Below, one piece after another: positions 22,253 through 32,207 of a stretch of 64,000 nt of DNA. The stretch is taken from NCBI GenBank assembly GCA_026003615.1, contig BPHQ01000002.1, forward strand, positions 1 to 64,000. Reading direction: 5' to 3'. Position 1 is the first letter of the stretch. Every line of letters begins with the position of its first letter. Source of the DNA: Bellilinea sp. (GTDB taxonomy: Bacteria; Chloroflexota; Anaerolineae; Anaerolineales; Anaerolineaceae). The notes under the pieces were generated by a model. It searched no databases. It saw only the letters and a program-made list of their open reading frames with translations, and was not told the origin of the DNA. Both the position numbers and the translations under genes were made by a program.

Positions 22253-22326
22253 TGGCGGATAGCTCAGTAGGTTAGAGCACATCCCTTACAAGGATGGGGT
22301 CGCAGGTTCGAGTCCTGTTCCGCCCA
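22253..22326 (+). tRNA. tRNA-Val (UAC)
   Basis: The cloverleaf is clear: D-arm GCTC...GAGC, anticodon arm CATCC-CTTACAA-GGATG with anticodon TAC, T-arm GCAGG-TTCGAGT-CCTGT and acceptor 3' strand TCCGCCC plus A. The 5' acceptor strand reads TGGCGGA, so the first base pair would be U1-C72, a mismatch; bacterial tRNA-Val normally begins with G. CCA is not encoded. It lies at the boundary between the accessory island and core genes. Confidence 0.9.
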
Positions 22327-22333
22327 CAGCTCA

Positions 22334-23506
22334 TCAGAATCGCCCGCGCATGGATTGACCATAGCCGGTCAATTCAACATAACCATAACCATTGACACTC
22401 GAATCCCCCATTTTCCCTTCCGAGAATACTGCTCCTTCCCAATAGACATACGATACGACCAATTCCTGATCGGGGATAAGCGGTCGAACATTCAGTGTCA
22501 AATCTAGCGACGGAATTTGAATTACCCACTTTGAAGGGTAAACTGCGCCGGTTTTGGCACTTTTCCATTGATCCAGGACGCGGACTATAAATTCATCGGA
22601 TGAGAATAATTGGGTCTGTCCATCCGGTAAAATCAGGGTAGCGCTGGAAAATCGGTCCACACTTCCATCGTCTTTCCTTAGTGTAAACAGCATTAACTCC
22701 ATATCATTGCTCAATTGCAGGGCAAACCAGTCCCATCCAACCTGATCTTCCCCCAAAGCACTGGTGCTGAATTCATGATCCATCCAGCTCAAACCCTTGA
22801 CTTCAAAAACCTCATCCGCTACCCGGATTTCTCCACGACTTTCAAGTCTGGTCTGACTGATGTAATAGGAGGCATTACCCATTTCTTCACCCTTGCGACT
22901 ATATCCGCGATCCCCTTGAAGTATCTCGCCTTTCAGATTTGTCAAACTCATTTCAATTGCCACCTCTTCGGTGTTCGCTGTCATCAGATACTCATTATCC
23001 CCCAATTGAACAACTTGCCAGTTGTCTAACCAAACTTGATAGACCGGTTCTCCTACCGCCCCCGCCAGCCCAGCCGCACCTCGCCCTATTTTCTCACTGG
23101 CATAAAATCGGTTATTTTGGACATCGGTCAGTGCAAAATGAGCTAAATACACCTGCTCTACTCCCCAATCAGAGAGCCGTTCTATTCGCATCTGCGGGGG
23201 TACTATAGCCCGGCGAAAAAAAGTCAACTGGTAACCGAAACGCCTCCCAGACTCAGTGGAAAGATTTCCGGTGTAATACCACCACTCGGTTTGAAATTCA
23301 TCATGAGCGCCATGATCTTTGGGAAACTTAAACAGCATTGGAGCTTCTGCGCGGGCAAATTCACCCGTTACGGGAATATCCAATTCTCCAATAGTGCCTG
23401 TTTGCCCAACCACGGATTGATCCTCAGATGGAAAGCCTAATTGCGATCCCAAAAACACGGTTAAAAAAACCAACCCCAAGGTCAGAAATGATTTTTGCTT
23501 ACTCAT
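22334..23506 (-). CDS. AttH/CrtC-like lipocalin-fold protein
   Basis: A 390-residue exported protein. An N-terminal signal helix (SFLTLGLVFLTVFLGSQLGF) is followed by the paired lipocalin-like domains of the AttH/carotenoid 1,2-hydratase family: HDEFQTEWWYYTGNLST, RRFGYQLTFFRRA, YLAHFALTDVQ, then YYISQTRLESRG and LSWMDHEFS. The family binds hydrophobic substrates; true CrtC hydrates carotenoids, but AttH-type members sit beside ABC transporters as here and probably act in lipid handling. It overlaps the permease gene by eight bases. No carotenoid genes are nearby, so I favour the AttH role. Confidence 0.85.
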   Translation of the reverse strand: MSKQKSFLTLGLVFLTVFLGSQLGFPSEDQSVVGQTGTIGELDIPVTGEFARAEAPMLFKFPKDHGAHDEFQTEWWYYTGNLSTESGRRFGYQLTFFRRAIVPPQMRIERLSDWGVEQVYLAHFALTDVQNNRFYASEKIGRGAAGLAGAVGEPVYQVWLDNWQVVQLGDNEYLMTANTEEVAIEMSLTNLKGEILQGDRGYSRKGEEMGNASYYISQTRLESRGEIRVADEVFEVKGLSWMDHEFSTSALGEDQVGWDWFALQLSNDMELMLFTLRKDDGSVDRFSSATLILPDGQTQLFSSDEFIVRVLDQWKSAKTGAVYPSKWVIQIPSLDLTLNVRPLIPDQELVVSYVYWEGAVFSEGKMGDSSVNGYGYVELTGYGQSMRGRF

Positions 23507-26069
23507 AACGAATTGCCTCCGCCGCCGAAAGTCGGTTCATCTTAATTGCAGGGAGTACCCCTGCCACAAGTGCTGCCACCAGTGCAAGTACTAAGGCCAG
23601 TAAAAATGCCAGTGGATTGACGAAGAGTAAGATTGTCCAGCCAAACGAACGTAAATTTATAACCTCAATCAATATGATTGCCAGAACAAAGCCGGTCGGA
23701 GCTGCTAATAGACCGGCAACCAGCCCCATCAAGCCCGTTTCAAGCATTACCAATCGCCATAACTCTTTGCCAGTTACTCCCAAAGCCTTCAAGATGCCAG
23801 TTTCGCGTTGCTTTTCAATTTGTAACAAGGAAAGTGTGCTGAGGATTCCAATAACCGCCACCAAAGTTGCCAGAATTCGTAATGCAGCCGTTATCGCAAA
23901 AGTTCGGTCAAACACCTCCATTACATCTTTCCGCAAAGAGGCATTTGCTCGAACCAATAAATTTTGATCGGTTTGTAATTTTTCTTGAATTTGTCTGGCC
24001 GCTTCATCTGGGTTAATCCCTTCTTTCAAACGCAATCCAATGGCGGTCACTGCATCATCCTGCCACCATTGTAGGTAAACATCCCTCCACATTAACATAC
24101 TGCCCTCACTTGAAGCGTAATCATAAAAAATTCCGGCTATTTCAAACGATTGAACCCCCTTTGGAGTGTGAAACACCATCTGATCGCCAACTTTTAAGTT
24201 TGCACGATTTGCTAAAGGCTCCGAGATGATCACCCCTCCCTGTTGCATCGCCAGAGTAATTTGGTCAGCACCACCAATCGCTTCTCTAAAAATCCGCTCC
24301 GCCCCAATTTGAGGGTTGAAGGTAGCCGAAAGATTAACTTCCCCCACCTGGCTGACGACGCGAGTTGCCCTGAGGGTGTCAATCCTTTCAATGTCATCCC
24401 GCTTCTCTAATTGTTCGATTACCGAGGGATCTATCGGCAGCAAGGACGAATTTGCATTAAATCCCGGCACAGAAATGTAAACATCACTTTGCAGGGTCTG
24501 CTCCAGCCATTGAGTTACCGTAAAACGAAAACTATCAATCATTAAACTGACCCCAATCGTTACTGCCACTGCCACCATTAGAGCCGAAACCGCTACAGAT
24601 GTTCGACTAATTGAATTCAACAGATTTCCGGGAGCCATTTTCCCTAAAAATCCAAAAACCTTTTCCATCAAGGGTCTTAAGCCTATCAAAAGAAATTTCA
24701 TCAGAAGCGGAGAGAGCATGGCAATGCCGACTACGACCAGCAAAGTTCCTCCAAATCCAAAAACCAGATTATTACCTGGAATTTGAAAGACCGAATAGCC
24801 ACTGAGGATTAATAAAATTCCGCCAGCCGCCAACACCCTGATAACCGAGTCGGCTTTTCTTTCCAAACTGGAACGCGACAACGCCAATCGCGGCTCAATG
24901 GAAGCTGCCTCAATAGCGGGAGGGATGGCTGCCCCTAGCGTAGCCAGCACCCCAGCCATACCGCCCTTAATCAAACTTTCGATTGGAATCCCAACTGCCT
25001 GAACAGTGGTTGTGAAGTAAAGGTCATTGATTGTCTGCGATACCATGCCGACAGTGTTTCTTCCCAACAAAACTCCTAACAAGATTCCCAGTCCGGAACC
25101 AATGACACCGATGATTAACGCTTCCCCAGTGACCAGAAAAAAAAGTTCTCGGCGGGTAACCCCCAAACAACGCATCGCACCGAATAAATCTCGGCGCTGA
25201 ACAACGGAAAAGGTCATTGTGTTGTAAATCAGGAACAAACCTACCACCAGCGCAAGCAAAGACAAAGCCGAAAGATTCAATTGAAACGCCTCACTCATTT
25301 GACGAACGCTTCCTTGCCTTGCCTCTACGGTTTCAAGCCTTAATTCAGGCGGAAGTTGAGATTGGATAATTTTTGCAATAGATGGATTTTCTTCGGGTAA
25401 AATCAGGTCAATTCGATCAAGATAACCCACCTTACCGCTGATTTCTTGCGCTGTGGCTATATCGGCTAACAAAATACCATCAAGGCTTCGTTCCGCCAGC
25501 CGATCTTTCGGTTCTAATATCCCCGCAATCCACACCGTTTGCTCTCGGCCGGCTGCTTCAATCACCAACTCTCCCCCCACTTTCAAGCCCAAACGCTCTG
25601 CCAGATTCAGGGAAACCATAACCGATCCTGGTCGGGTCAGCAAGTCAAAGAAAGCCTGACCGCCGAGCGATTCGGCTAACCAGTAATCCCGAAACATCCG
25701 GTCTACGAAAGGATCAATTCCCAATAATTGATAAGCCTGCCCTTTGATAGTTGGAATTGAAACATAAGTGGAGACAATTGGCGCAGCCAAATCAACCGTC
25801 CCCGACCTTCGCAATCTTGCGTACAACTCGTCTCGGATTCCACTGCCAGAGGGTATGATCTGATGGGTGGCTTTGCCGGTGATCACTTCAGTGCTGAGAT
25901 CAAATGCGCGGCTGGCACTGGCGTTGGCAAGATCTATCGAGACCATTACTGCCACGCCCAAAGCAACCCCAAGCAAAATCAGAATACTTTGCCATTTACG
26001 GCGCACAAGGGTTTGGACGGTAAATTGAACCAGGCTTTTCGGCAGCCATAAACGTCTTGAATTATTCAT
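23499..26069 (-). CDS. FtsX-family ABC transporter permease
   Basis: I choose ATG 26069 (MNNSRRLWLPKSLVQFTVQT), which overlaps the ATPase stop; the frame opens 16 codons earlier. The 856-residue protein has an N-terminal helix, a large periplasmic MacB-like domain (about 50-245), an FtsX core of three helices (about 255-390), two more helices, a second periplasmic domain (about 500-700) and a second FtsX core ending in KMNRLSAAEAIRYE. This double-FtsX layout is that of LolCE/AttF-type exporters of lipids or lipoproteins. It works with the ATPase at 26062 and the AttH-like protein. Confidence 0.9.
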   Translation of the reverse strand: MNNSRRLWLPKSLVQFTVQTLVRRKWQSILILLGVALGVAVMVSIDLANASASRAFDLSTEVITGKATHQIIPSGSGIRDELYARLRRSGTVDLAAPIVSTYVSIPTIKGQAYQLLGIDPFVDRMFRDYWLAESLGGQAFFDLLTRPGSVMVSLNLAERLGLKVGGELVIEAAGREQTVWIAGILEPKDRLAERSLDGILLADIATAQEISGKVGYLDRIDLILPEENPSIAKIIQSQLPPELRLETVEARQGSVRQMSEAFQLNLSALSLLALVVGLFLIYNTMTFSVVQRRDLFGAMRCLGVTRRELFFLVTGEALIIGVIGSGLGILLGVLLGRNTVGMVSQTINDLYFTTTVQAVGIPIESLIKGGMAGVLATLGAAIPPAIEAASIEPRLALSRSSLERKADSVIRVLAAGGILLILSGYSVFQIPGNNLVFGFGGTLLVVVGIAMLSPLLMKFLLIGLRPLMEKVFGFLGKMAPGNLLNSISRTSVAVSALMVAVAVTIGVSLMIDSFRFTVTQWLEQTLQSDVYISVPGFNANSSLLPIDPSVIEQLEKRDDIERIDTLRATRVVSQVGEVNLSATFNPQIGAERIFREAIGGADQITLAMQQGGVIISEPLANRANLKVGDQMVFHTPKGVQSFEIAGIFYDYASSEGSMLMWRDVYLQWWQDDAVTAIGLRLKEGINPDEAARQIQEKLQTDQNLLVRANASLRKDVMEVFDRTFAITAALRILATLVAVIGILSTLSLLQIEKQRETGILKALGVTGKELWRLVMLETGLMGLVAGLLAAPTGFVLAIILIEVINLRSFGWTILLFVNPLAFLLALVLALVAALVAGVLPAIKMNRLSAAEAIRYE

Positions 26070-26802
26070 AACGCTCAACCAAATGCCCATCGCGCAAATC
26101 TGCCACGCGGTCAGCAATCGCCGCCGCTTCTCGGCTATGGGTTACCATAATCAGGTTTTTATTCATCCTCCGAGTTAGCCGGTCAATCAAGTCAAGCAAC
26201 TTTATACTGTTGACCTCATCCAGGTTACCGGTTGGCTCATCAGCCAATACAAGCAGAGGGTCATGAACCAGCGCTCTGGCAATTGCAACCCGCTGTTGTT
26301 CACCACCTGAGAGTCGATCCGGGTAGGCATTGCGACGCGAAAGCAAACCCACTTCATCCAACAGGGCTTCTGCCCGTTCAAGACCAGCTTTATCTGCCCG
26401 TTGATTTAAATCGAGGGGTAACAGAATGTTCTGCCAGACGGTTAAGGTGGGTATGAGGTTGAAAAATTGAAACACGAAACCAATCTTCTGCCGACGGAAT
26501 AGGGTTCGCTGGTTCTCATTTAAGTCATTCAAATAAATTCCATCAATGATAATTTGCCCTTCATCCAGCCGATCTATTCCGCTCAACACATTCAGCAAAG
26601 TAGTCTTACCACTTCCACTTTTACCGACGACAGCCAGCATTTCACCCTTTGCCAGCGACAAATTCACCCCATCCAAAATCACCCGGTGTTGTCCGCCTTC
26701 TTGATAAGATTTCTTCAGATTGATTAACTGGATAAAATCCACAGAATGATTTTCCTCGGAAGAAATTTTCCAGACTTTTGTTCCTTCGAAGACCCGGCTC
26801 AT
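26062..26802 (-). CDS. ABC transporter ATP-binding protein (LolD/MacB type)
   Basis: The ATPase partner of the FtsX permease. ATG 26802 (MSRVFEGTKVWKISSEENHS) has AGGAA upstream; the frame opens 17 codons earlier. Over 246 residues it shows VVGKSGSGKTTLLN (Walker A), the Q-loop in FVFQFFNLIPTLTVWQN, the signature LSGGEQQRVAIARAL, Walker B LVLADEPTGNLDE and the H-loop MVTHS. All motifs are intact. The 'FNLIPTLT' and 'EPTGNLD' forms are typical of the LolD/MacB subfamily. The three genes 22334-26802 form one operon. Confidence 0.9.
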   Translation of the reverse strand: MSRVFEGTKVWKISSEENHSVDFIQLINLKKSYQEGGQHRVILDGVNLSLAKGEMLAVVGKSGSGKTTLLNVLSGIDRLDEGQIIIDGIYLNDLNENQRTLFRRQKIGFVFQFFNLIPTLTVWQNILLPLDLNQRADKAGLERAEALLDEVGLLSRRNAYPDRLSGGEQQRVAIARALVHDPLLVLADEPTGNLDEVNSIKLLDLIDRLTRRMNKNLIMVTHSREAAAIADRVADLRDGHLVERYE

Positions 26803-26899
26803 TTTTAGAAATTCCTTTCCCAAAATCACTGGTTTGATTGTACTGATAAACACTTGAATTGTAAAAAACCTGTATAAAGCCTCTCAAATAAAAAAACCA

Positions 26900-26924
26900 A
26901 ATAAAAAAACGGGCTTTCGCCCGT
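26900..26924 (-). terminator. Intrinsic terminator after corA-like gene
   Basis: Stem ACGGGC/GCCCGT (26909-26914, 26919-26924) with a 4-base loop. On the minus strand it is followed by seven T residues, ending the transcript of the CorA-like gene before the ABC operon. Confidence 0.85.
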
Positions 26925-26944
26925 TCATTTGACACAAATTTTGC

Positions 26945-27877
26945 TTAAATCCACCGTTTTCGGATGAAAATAAACAAAGCCACGCCGATCATCAGGAGAG
27001 AAATTCCTAAAATCAGCTGCCAGGCGATCGGATTTTCTTGTAAAGGAAGTTCCACATTCATACCGTAAAAACCGGTGATCAAAATGGGCAAGTTGACCAG
27101 AATAGTCACCGAAGCCAGAATTTTCATCACAACGTTTAAGTTATTGGAAATAATCGAAGCAAATGCGTCCATCATACTGCTCAAAATGTTCGAAGAGATA
27201 TTTACCATTTCAATCGCTTGCTGATTTTCCGTAATGACATCTTCCAACAAATCTTCATCATCGGGATACATTCGGAATAATTGTGTCCGCTGCAGTCTCT
27301 CCAGTAGCAATTCATTTGCTTTCAAGGCTGTTGTAAAATACACCAGACTTTTTTGATATTGAAGGAGCTCCAACACTTCTTTATTTTGCTGCGATTGTTG
27401 AAGCCGGTCTTCGGTTTGTTCTACATTCCGGTTAATTTCCCGCAAATATGCCAGAAATTTGGAGGCATTGCTAAGTAAAATCCTTAGCACAAATCGAATT
27501 CGTTTGGTGGTTGACAAACCACGTAACCTTCCGCTTTCAAACTCCTTGATGATATCCGTTTGCCAGCGACACACCGTGATGATATATTGGTCGGTCAAAA
27601 TAATCCCAAGGGGAATGGTAATGTATGGTGCGTCGGCTTTGAGCCCTTGATAATATGGAATCCGGATCAAGATCAGCATCTTGCCATCATCTTCTCGTTC
27701 GGTACGCGCTCGCTCGTCCAGGTCAAGGGGATAGGTGACAAAATCCATTGGAATACCCTCAACCGTAAGGCGTTCAATCTCATCTGGTGTAGGATCTATA
27801 ACATTGATCCAGCAGTTTGGAATAAAGTCATCCAATTGGATCAATCCATTTTCTGTGCTTTTGTATATTTTGATCAT
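26945..27877 (-). CDS. corA: CorA-family magnesium/divalent cation transporter
   Basis: A 310-residue protein from ATG 27877 (GAGG six bases upstream). The cytoplasmic domain (about 1-245) is acidic and helical with the long stalk helix NRNVEQTEDRLQQSQQNKEV. It ends in two transmembrane helices with the family signature YGMN (about 270) in LITGFYGMNVELPLQENP between them, and a basic RKRWI tail. The protein forms a pentameric channel for Mg2+ or Co2+. It is a single gene with its own terminator. Symbol is by family; the exact ion is not fixed. Confidence 0.9.
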   Translation of the reverse strand: MIKIYKSTENGLIQLDDFIPNCWINVIDPTPDEIERLTVEGIPMDFVTYPLDLDERARTEREDDGKMLILIRIPYYQGLKADAPYITIPLGIILTDQYIITVCRWQTDIIKEFESGRLRGLSTTKRIRFVLRILLSNASKFLAYLREINRNVEQTEDRLQQSQQNKEVLELLQYQKSLVYFTTALKANELLLERLQRTQLFRMYPDDEDLLEDVITENQQAIEMVNISSNILSSMMDAFASIISNNLNVVMKILASVTILVNLPILITGFYGMNVELPLQENPIAWQLILGISLLMIGVALFIFIRKRWI

Positions 27878-27963
27878 AACCCCTCGCAAAAGGTATTTTT
27901 ATTCATGTCAATTTTACTACCAGCAATGGATTTGGGGATTTATATAGAATTTTTATCTTTCTG

Positions 27964-27972
27964 TGCTATAAT
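27964..27972 (+). promoter_or_regulatory. Extended -10 promoter of tmRNA
   Basis: TGCTATAAT, preceded by another TG, gives a consensus extended -10 (TATAAT 27967-27972) 12 bases before the 5' end of tmRNA. No good -35 is present. Similar boxes precede the DUF309 gene (44971-44976) and the L,D-transpeptidase gene (38851-38856). Confidence 0.7.
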
Positions 27973-27983
27973 CAAAATGCTCC

Positions 27984-28374
27984 GGGGATGAACGGTCTCG
28001 ACGGGAGAGGCTGATCCCGGACTGCGAGCCGAGAGGTGCCGAACTCGTAAAATCAGCACAAAAAATAAGTGCCAATCGCACAAACTACGCTGCTCTTCCT
28101 CTGGCTGCCTAAGCCGAGCTGAGCGCAATTGGTCTCCACGTGAGGCCACGTCTGTCTGCTCCGCTGCCTGACCGGTAGCAGAACAGGCGTGAGAAAGTCA
28201 GGCTGCCGCATTCTTCGCCGTGCAGAATGCGAAAGAGGACTTTCGGGTCCAAGCGGCTGGCGGTGGATGTGTTCTGTTGGTCAGCGCATCCCCCGCGAGA
28301 ACAAAGACCAACTACGCTCGTAGAGGTTCGTGGGTCTAATCTTTCGGACGCGGGTTCGATTCCCGCCATCTCCA
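27984..28374 (+). ncRNA. ssrA: Transfer-messenger RNA (tmRNA)
   Basis: The 5' end GGGGATGAACGGTCTCGACG and the 3' T-arm CGGGTTCGATTCCCGCC are the conserved tRNA-like half; GGGGAUG pairs with CAUCUCC (one G-U). The reading frame for the tag begins at GCC 28072-28074 and encodes ANRTNYAALPLAA followed by TAA (28111-28113), with pseudoknot-rich sequence after it. It rescues stalled ribosomes with SmpB and tags the product for proteolysis. The gene is of the standard one-piece type; only ACC, not full CCA, follows the acceptor. Confidence 0.97.
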
Positions 28375-28383
28375 CCTTGCTTT

Positions 28384-28417
28384 ATGGGCACTCACCAAGA
28401 GTGCCCATCATTTTTTT
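28384..28417 (+). terminator. Intrinsic terminator of tmRNA
   Basis: Perfect 10-bp stem ATGGGCACTC/GAGTGCCCAT (28384-28393, 28399-28408) with a 5-base loop, then C, A and seven T residues. It also lies at the end of the convergent rlmI-like gene. Confidence 0.9.
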
Positions 28418-29622
28418 CATCCAACTATGCAAATGAGACCTTTCAGGTAAGCGCTTTCTGGGAAGTTCAAAGCCACCGGATGGTCACCGCTCTGACTAAG
28501 AACCTCAACAATTCTGGCTTCCACACCGGCATCCAGCGCAGCATCCGCCACAATTTTTTGAAATAACTCCCTACCAATTCCCCCCGAGCAGGAAAAAGTG
28601 AACAGAATCCCGCCTTTACGCAACAACTTAAATCCAAGAAGATTGATGTCTTTATAAGCGCGGGCAGCCTTTTGTGCCTGCGCAGAAGTAGGGGCAAATT
28701 TCGGCGGGTCTAAAACAATCAGATCGAACTTTTTGTTCCGATCCCGCAAAAGACGCAGTTCATGAAAAACGTTTCCTTCCAGCCATTCGTTTCGTGTAGA
28801 ATCAAAACCATTTAATTCCAGATTTTTTGCTGCCAGACGTAAGGCGGCCGCCGATGAATCAATCGAAAGGACACTTTTAGCCCCACCAGCCATTGCTGAA
28901 AGTGTAAAACCTCCTGTATAACAAAAAGCATTCAGTACTTCCCGGTCTCTGGCAAATTGGGTCAATCGCTTACGATTCTGACGTTGGTCAAGATAAAAAC
29001 CTGTCTTCTGACCACCAACCACATCCACCCAATAATGAATGCCGTTTTCTTCAATCTTGAGAAGCCCTGGTATTTCCCCTCCTCGGATGACACCTTCACG
29101 AATCGGCAATCCCTCCAATTGTCGAATTTCCACATCCGAACGCTCTACTACCGCCTTGCAGCCGGTAATTTGCTGTATAAGATCAACAATGACCTCCCGC
29201 CAGTATTCTGCTCCTGCGGAAAGAATTTGAACTACCGCTGTTTCGGGGTACAAATCTACTACCAAGCCGGGGATACCATCGGCTTCTCCGTGAATCAAAC
29301 GATAAGCATTGGTCTCTGCAGTCAGGGCGAGCAAATGGCGTAAATATGCAGCCGCCTGGATTTTTCGAATAAAAAACTCAGCGTCAATTACTTCATCCGG
29401 ATCAAAACTCCAGATTCGCGCGCGAATTGAGGAATGGGGACTGTAAGCAGCCCAGCCAAGGCGCTCTCCTCCAGCACTGCAAATTTCTACCGTCTCGCCC
29501 GGCTGAGGATCTCCAGATACAGAAGCAATGGCACCGGAAAATACCCACGGGTGTCGTTGAAGGATAGACCTCTCTTTTCCGGACTTGAGGAGAATTCGTT
29601 TTTGGGTCATGATTTTTTTCAA
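28417..29622 (-). CDS. rlmI: RlmI-type 23S rRNA (cytosine-C5) methyltransferase
   Basis: A 401-residue enzyme with an N-terminal PUA domain (RILLKSGKERSILQRHPWVF), a central domain (LIHGEADGIPGLVVDLY) and a C-terminal SAM-methyltransferase domain: LNAFCYTGGFTLSAMAGGAK (motif I), VLSIDSS, and LIVLDPPKFAP (catalytic region), then FTFSCSGGI. It methylates C5 of a cytosine in 23S rRNA, by family. The start appears to be TTG 29622, eight bases after GGGAG; ATG 29610 is too far from that site. It is three bases after ligA in the same transcript. Confidence 0.9.
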   Translation of the reverse strand: MKKIMTQKRILLKSGKERSILQRHPWVFSGAIASVSGDPQPGETVEICSAGGERLGWAAYSPHSSIRARIWSFDPDEVIDAEFFIRKIQAAAYLRHLLALTAETNAYRLIHGEADGIPGLVVDLYPETAVVQILSAGAEYWREVIVDLIQQITGCKAVVERSDVEIRQLEGLPIREGVIRGGEIPGLLKIEENGIHYWVDVVGGQKTGFYLDQRQNRKRLTQFARDREVLNAFCYTGGFTLSAMAGGAKSVLSIDSSAAALRLAAKNLELNGFDSTRNEWLEGNVFHELRLLRDRNKKFDLIVLDPPKFAPTSAQAQKAARAYKDINLLGFKLLRKGGILFTFSCSGGIGRELFQKIVADAALDAGVEARIVEVLSQSGDHPVALNFPESAYLKGLICIVG

Positions 29623-29625
29623 AAA

Positions 29626-31674
<2,049 letters not shown>

Positions 31675-31780
31675 TTATAGCAGTAAGGTAAAACCAAGAG
31701 TTGAAATTATCGTATACAATCAAAGGTAAATGTCGAAAATTTAGGGTAATTTTCAGACTACGAATATGAGTTTTGTCAAA

Positions 31781-31809
31781 TTGTCATCCCCTCTGGAAAA
31801 TGTTACACT
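31781..31809 (+). promoter_or_regulatory. Promoter of the Cys-Ala-tail / radical SAM operon
   Basis: TTGTCA (31781-31786) and TACACT (31804-31809) are 17 bases apart; transcription would start near 31816, just before the ribosome site of the first gene. The rest of the 177-bp gap to ligA (31654-31780) holds nothing else that I can identify. Confidence 0.6.
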
Positions 31810-31830
31810 GATTTTTATATGGAGGTGCCC

Positions 31831-32193
31831 ATGAGCGCAGGGAAAATCATTGCACTAATCATTGGCGGAATTTTGATCTTTTTTGGGGTATTGTTCATCT
31901 GGGGTTCTACGGGTGACCAGGGCACACTCGGCTGGATACCGATTGGCGTTATTACAGTCGCCATTGGTCTGGCTCTGGTATTTTTGGCTACGCGAAAATC
32001 ATCAAAACCCGAGGAAACCAATGTGACGGTGAAAATTGATTTGCCCGGCGATGTTAATTTGGATGTGATCAAATGCCGTTCTTGCGGTGGGACCTTGAAG
32101 CCTGAAGACATCAAAATGGTCGCCGGAGCACCGGTAGTCACCTGCCCTTATTGTCATACCACCTATCAATTAACCGAAGAACCGAAATGGTAA
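31831..32193 (+). CDS. Membrane protein with C-terminal zinc ribbon
   Basis: ATG 31831 is preferred because GGAGG lies five bases before it; an in-frame ATG 12 bases earlier is part of that site. The 120-residue protein has two transmembrane helices (about 5-24 and 32-52) and a cytoplasmic zinc ribbon, CRSCGGTL (about 82-89) and CPYCHTTY (about 105-112). It is the first gene of the operon containing the Cys-Ala-tail protein, 14 bases upstream of it. The zinc ribbon could bind partner proteins; no function is known. Confidence 0.75.
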   Translation: MSAGKIIALIIGGILIFFGVLFIWGSTGDQGTLGWIPIGVITVAIGLALVFLATRKSSKPEETNVTVKIDLPGDVNLDVIKCRSCGGTLKPEDIKMVAGAPVVTCPYCHTTYQLTEEPKW

Positions 32194-32207
32194 TCGGGGA
32201 GGGCAAA

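Noticed and set aside
22334-23506. True carotenoid 1,2-hydratase (CrtC)
   Set aside because: The family match is real, but the neighbours are an FtsX/LolD-type transporter and no carotenoid gene is present; an AttH-like role fits better.
28109-28375. Minus-strand protein frame across the tmRNA
   Set aside because: The bases are fully explained by the tmRNA.
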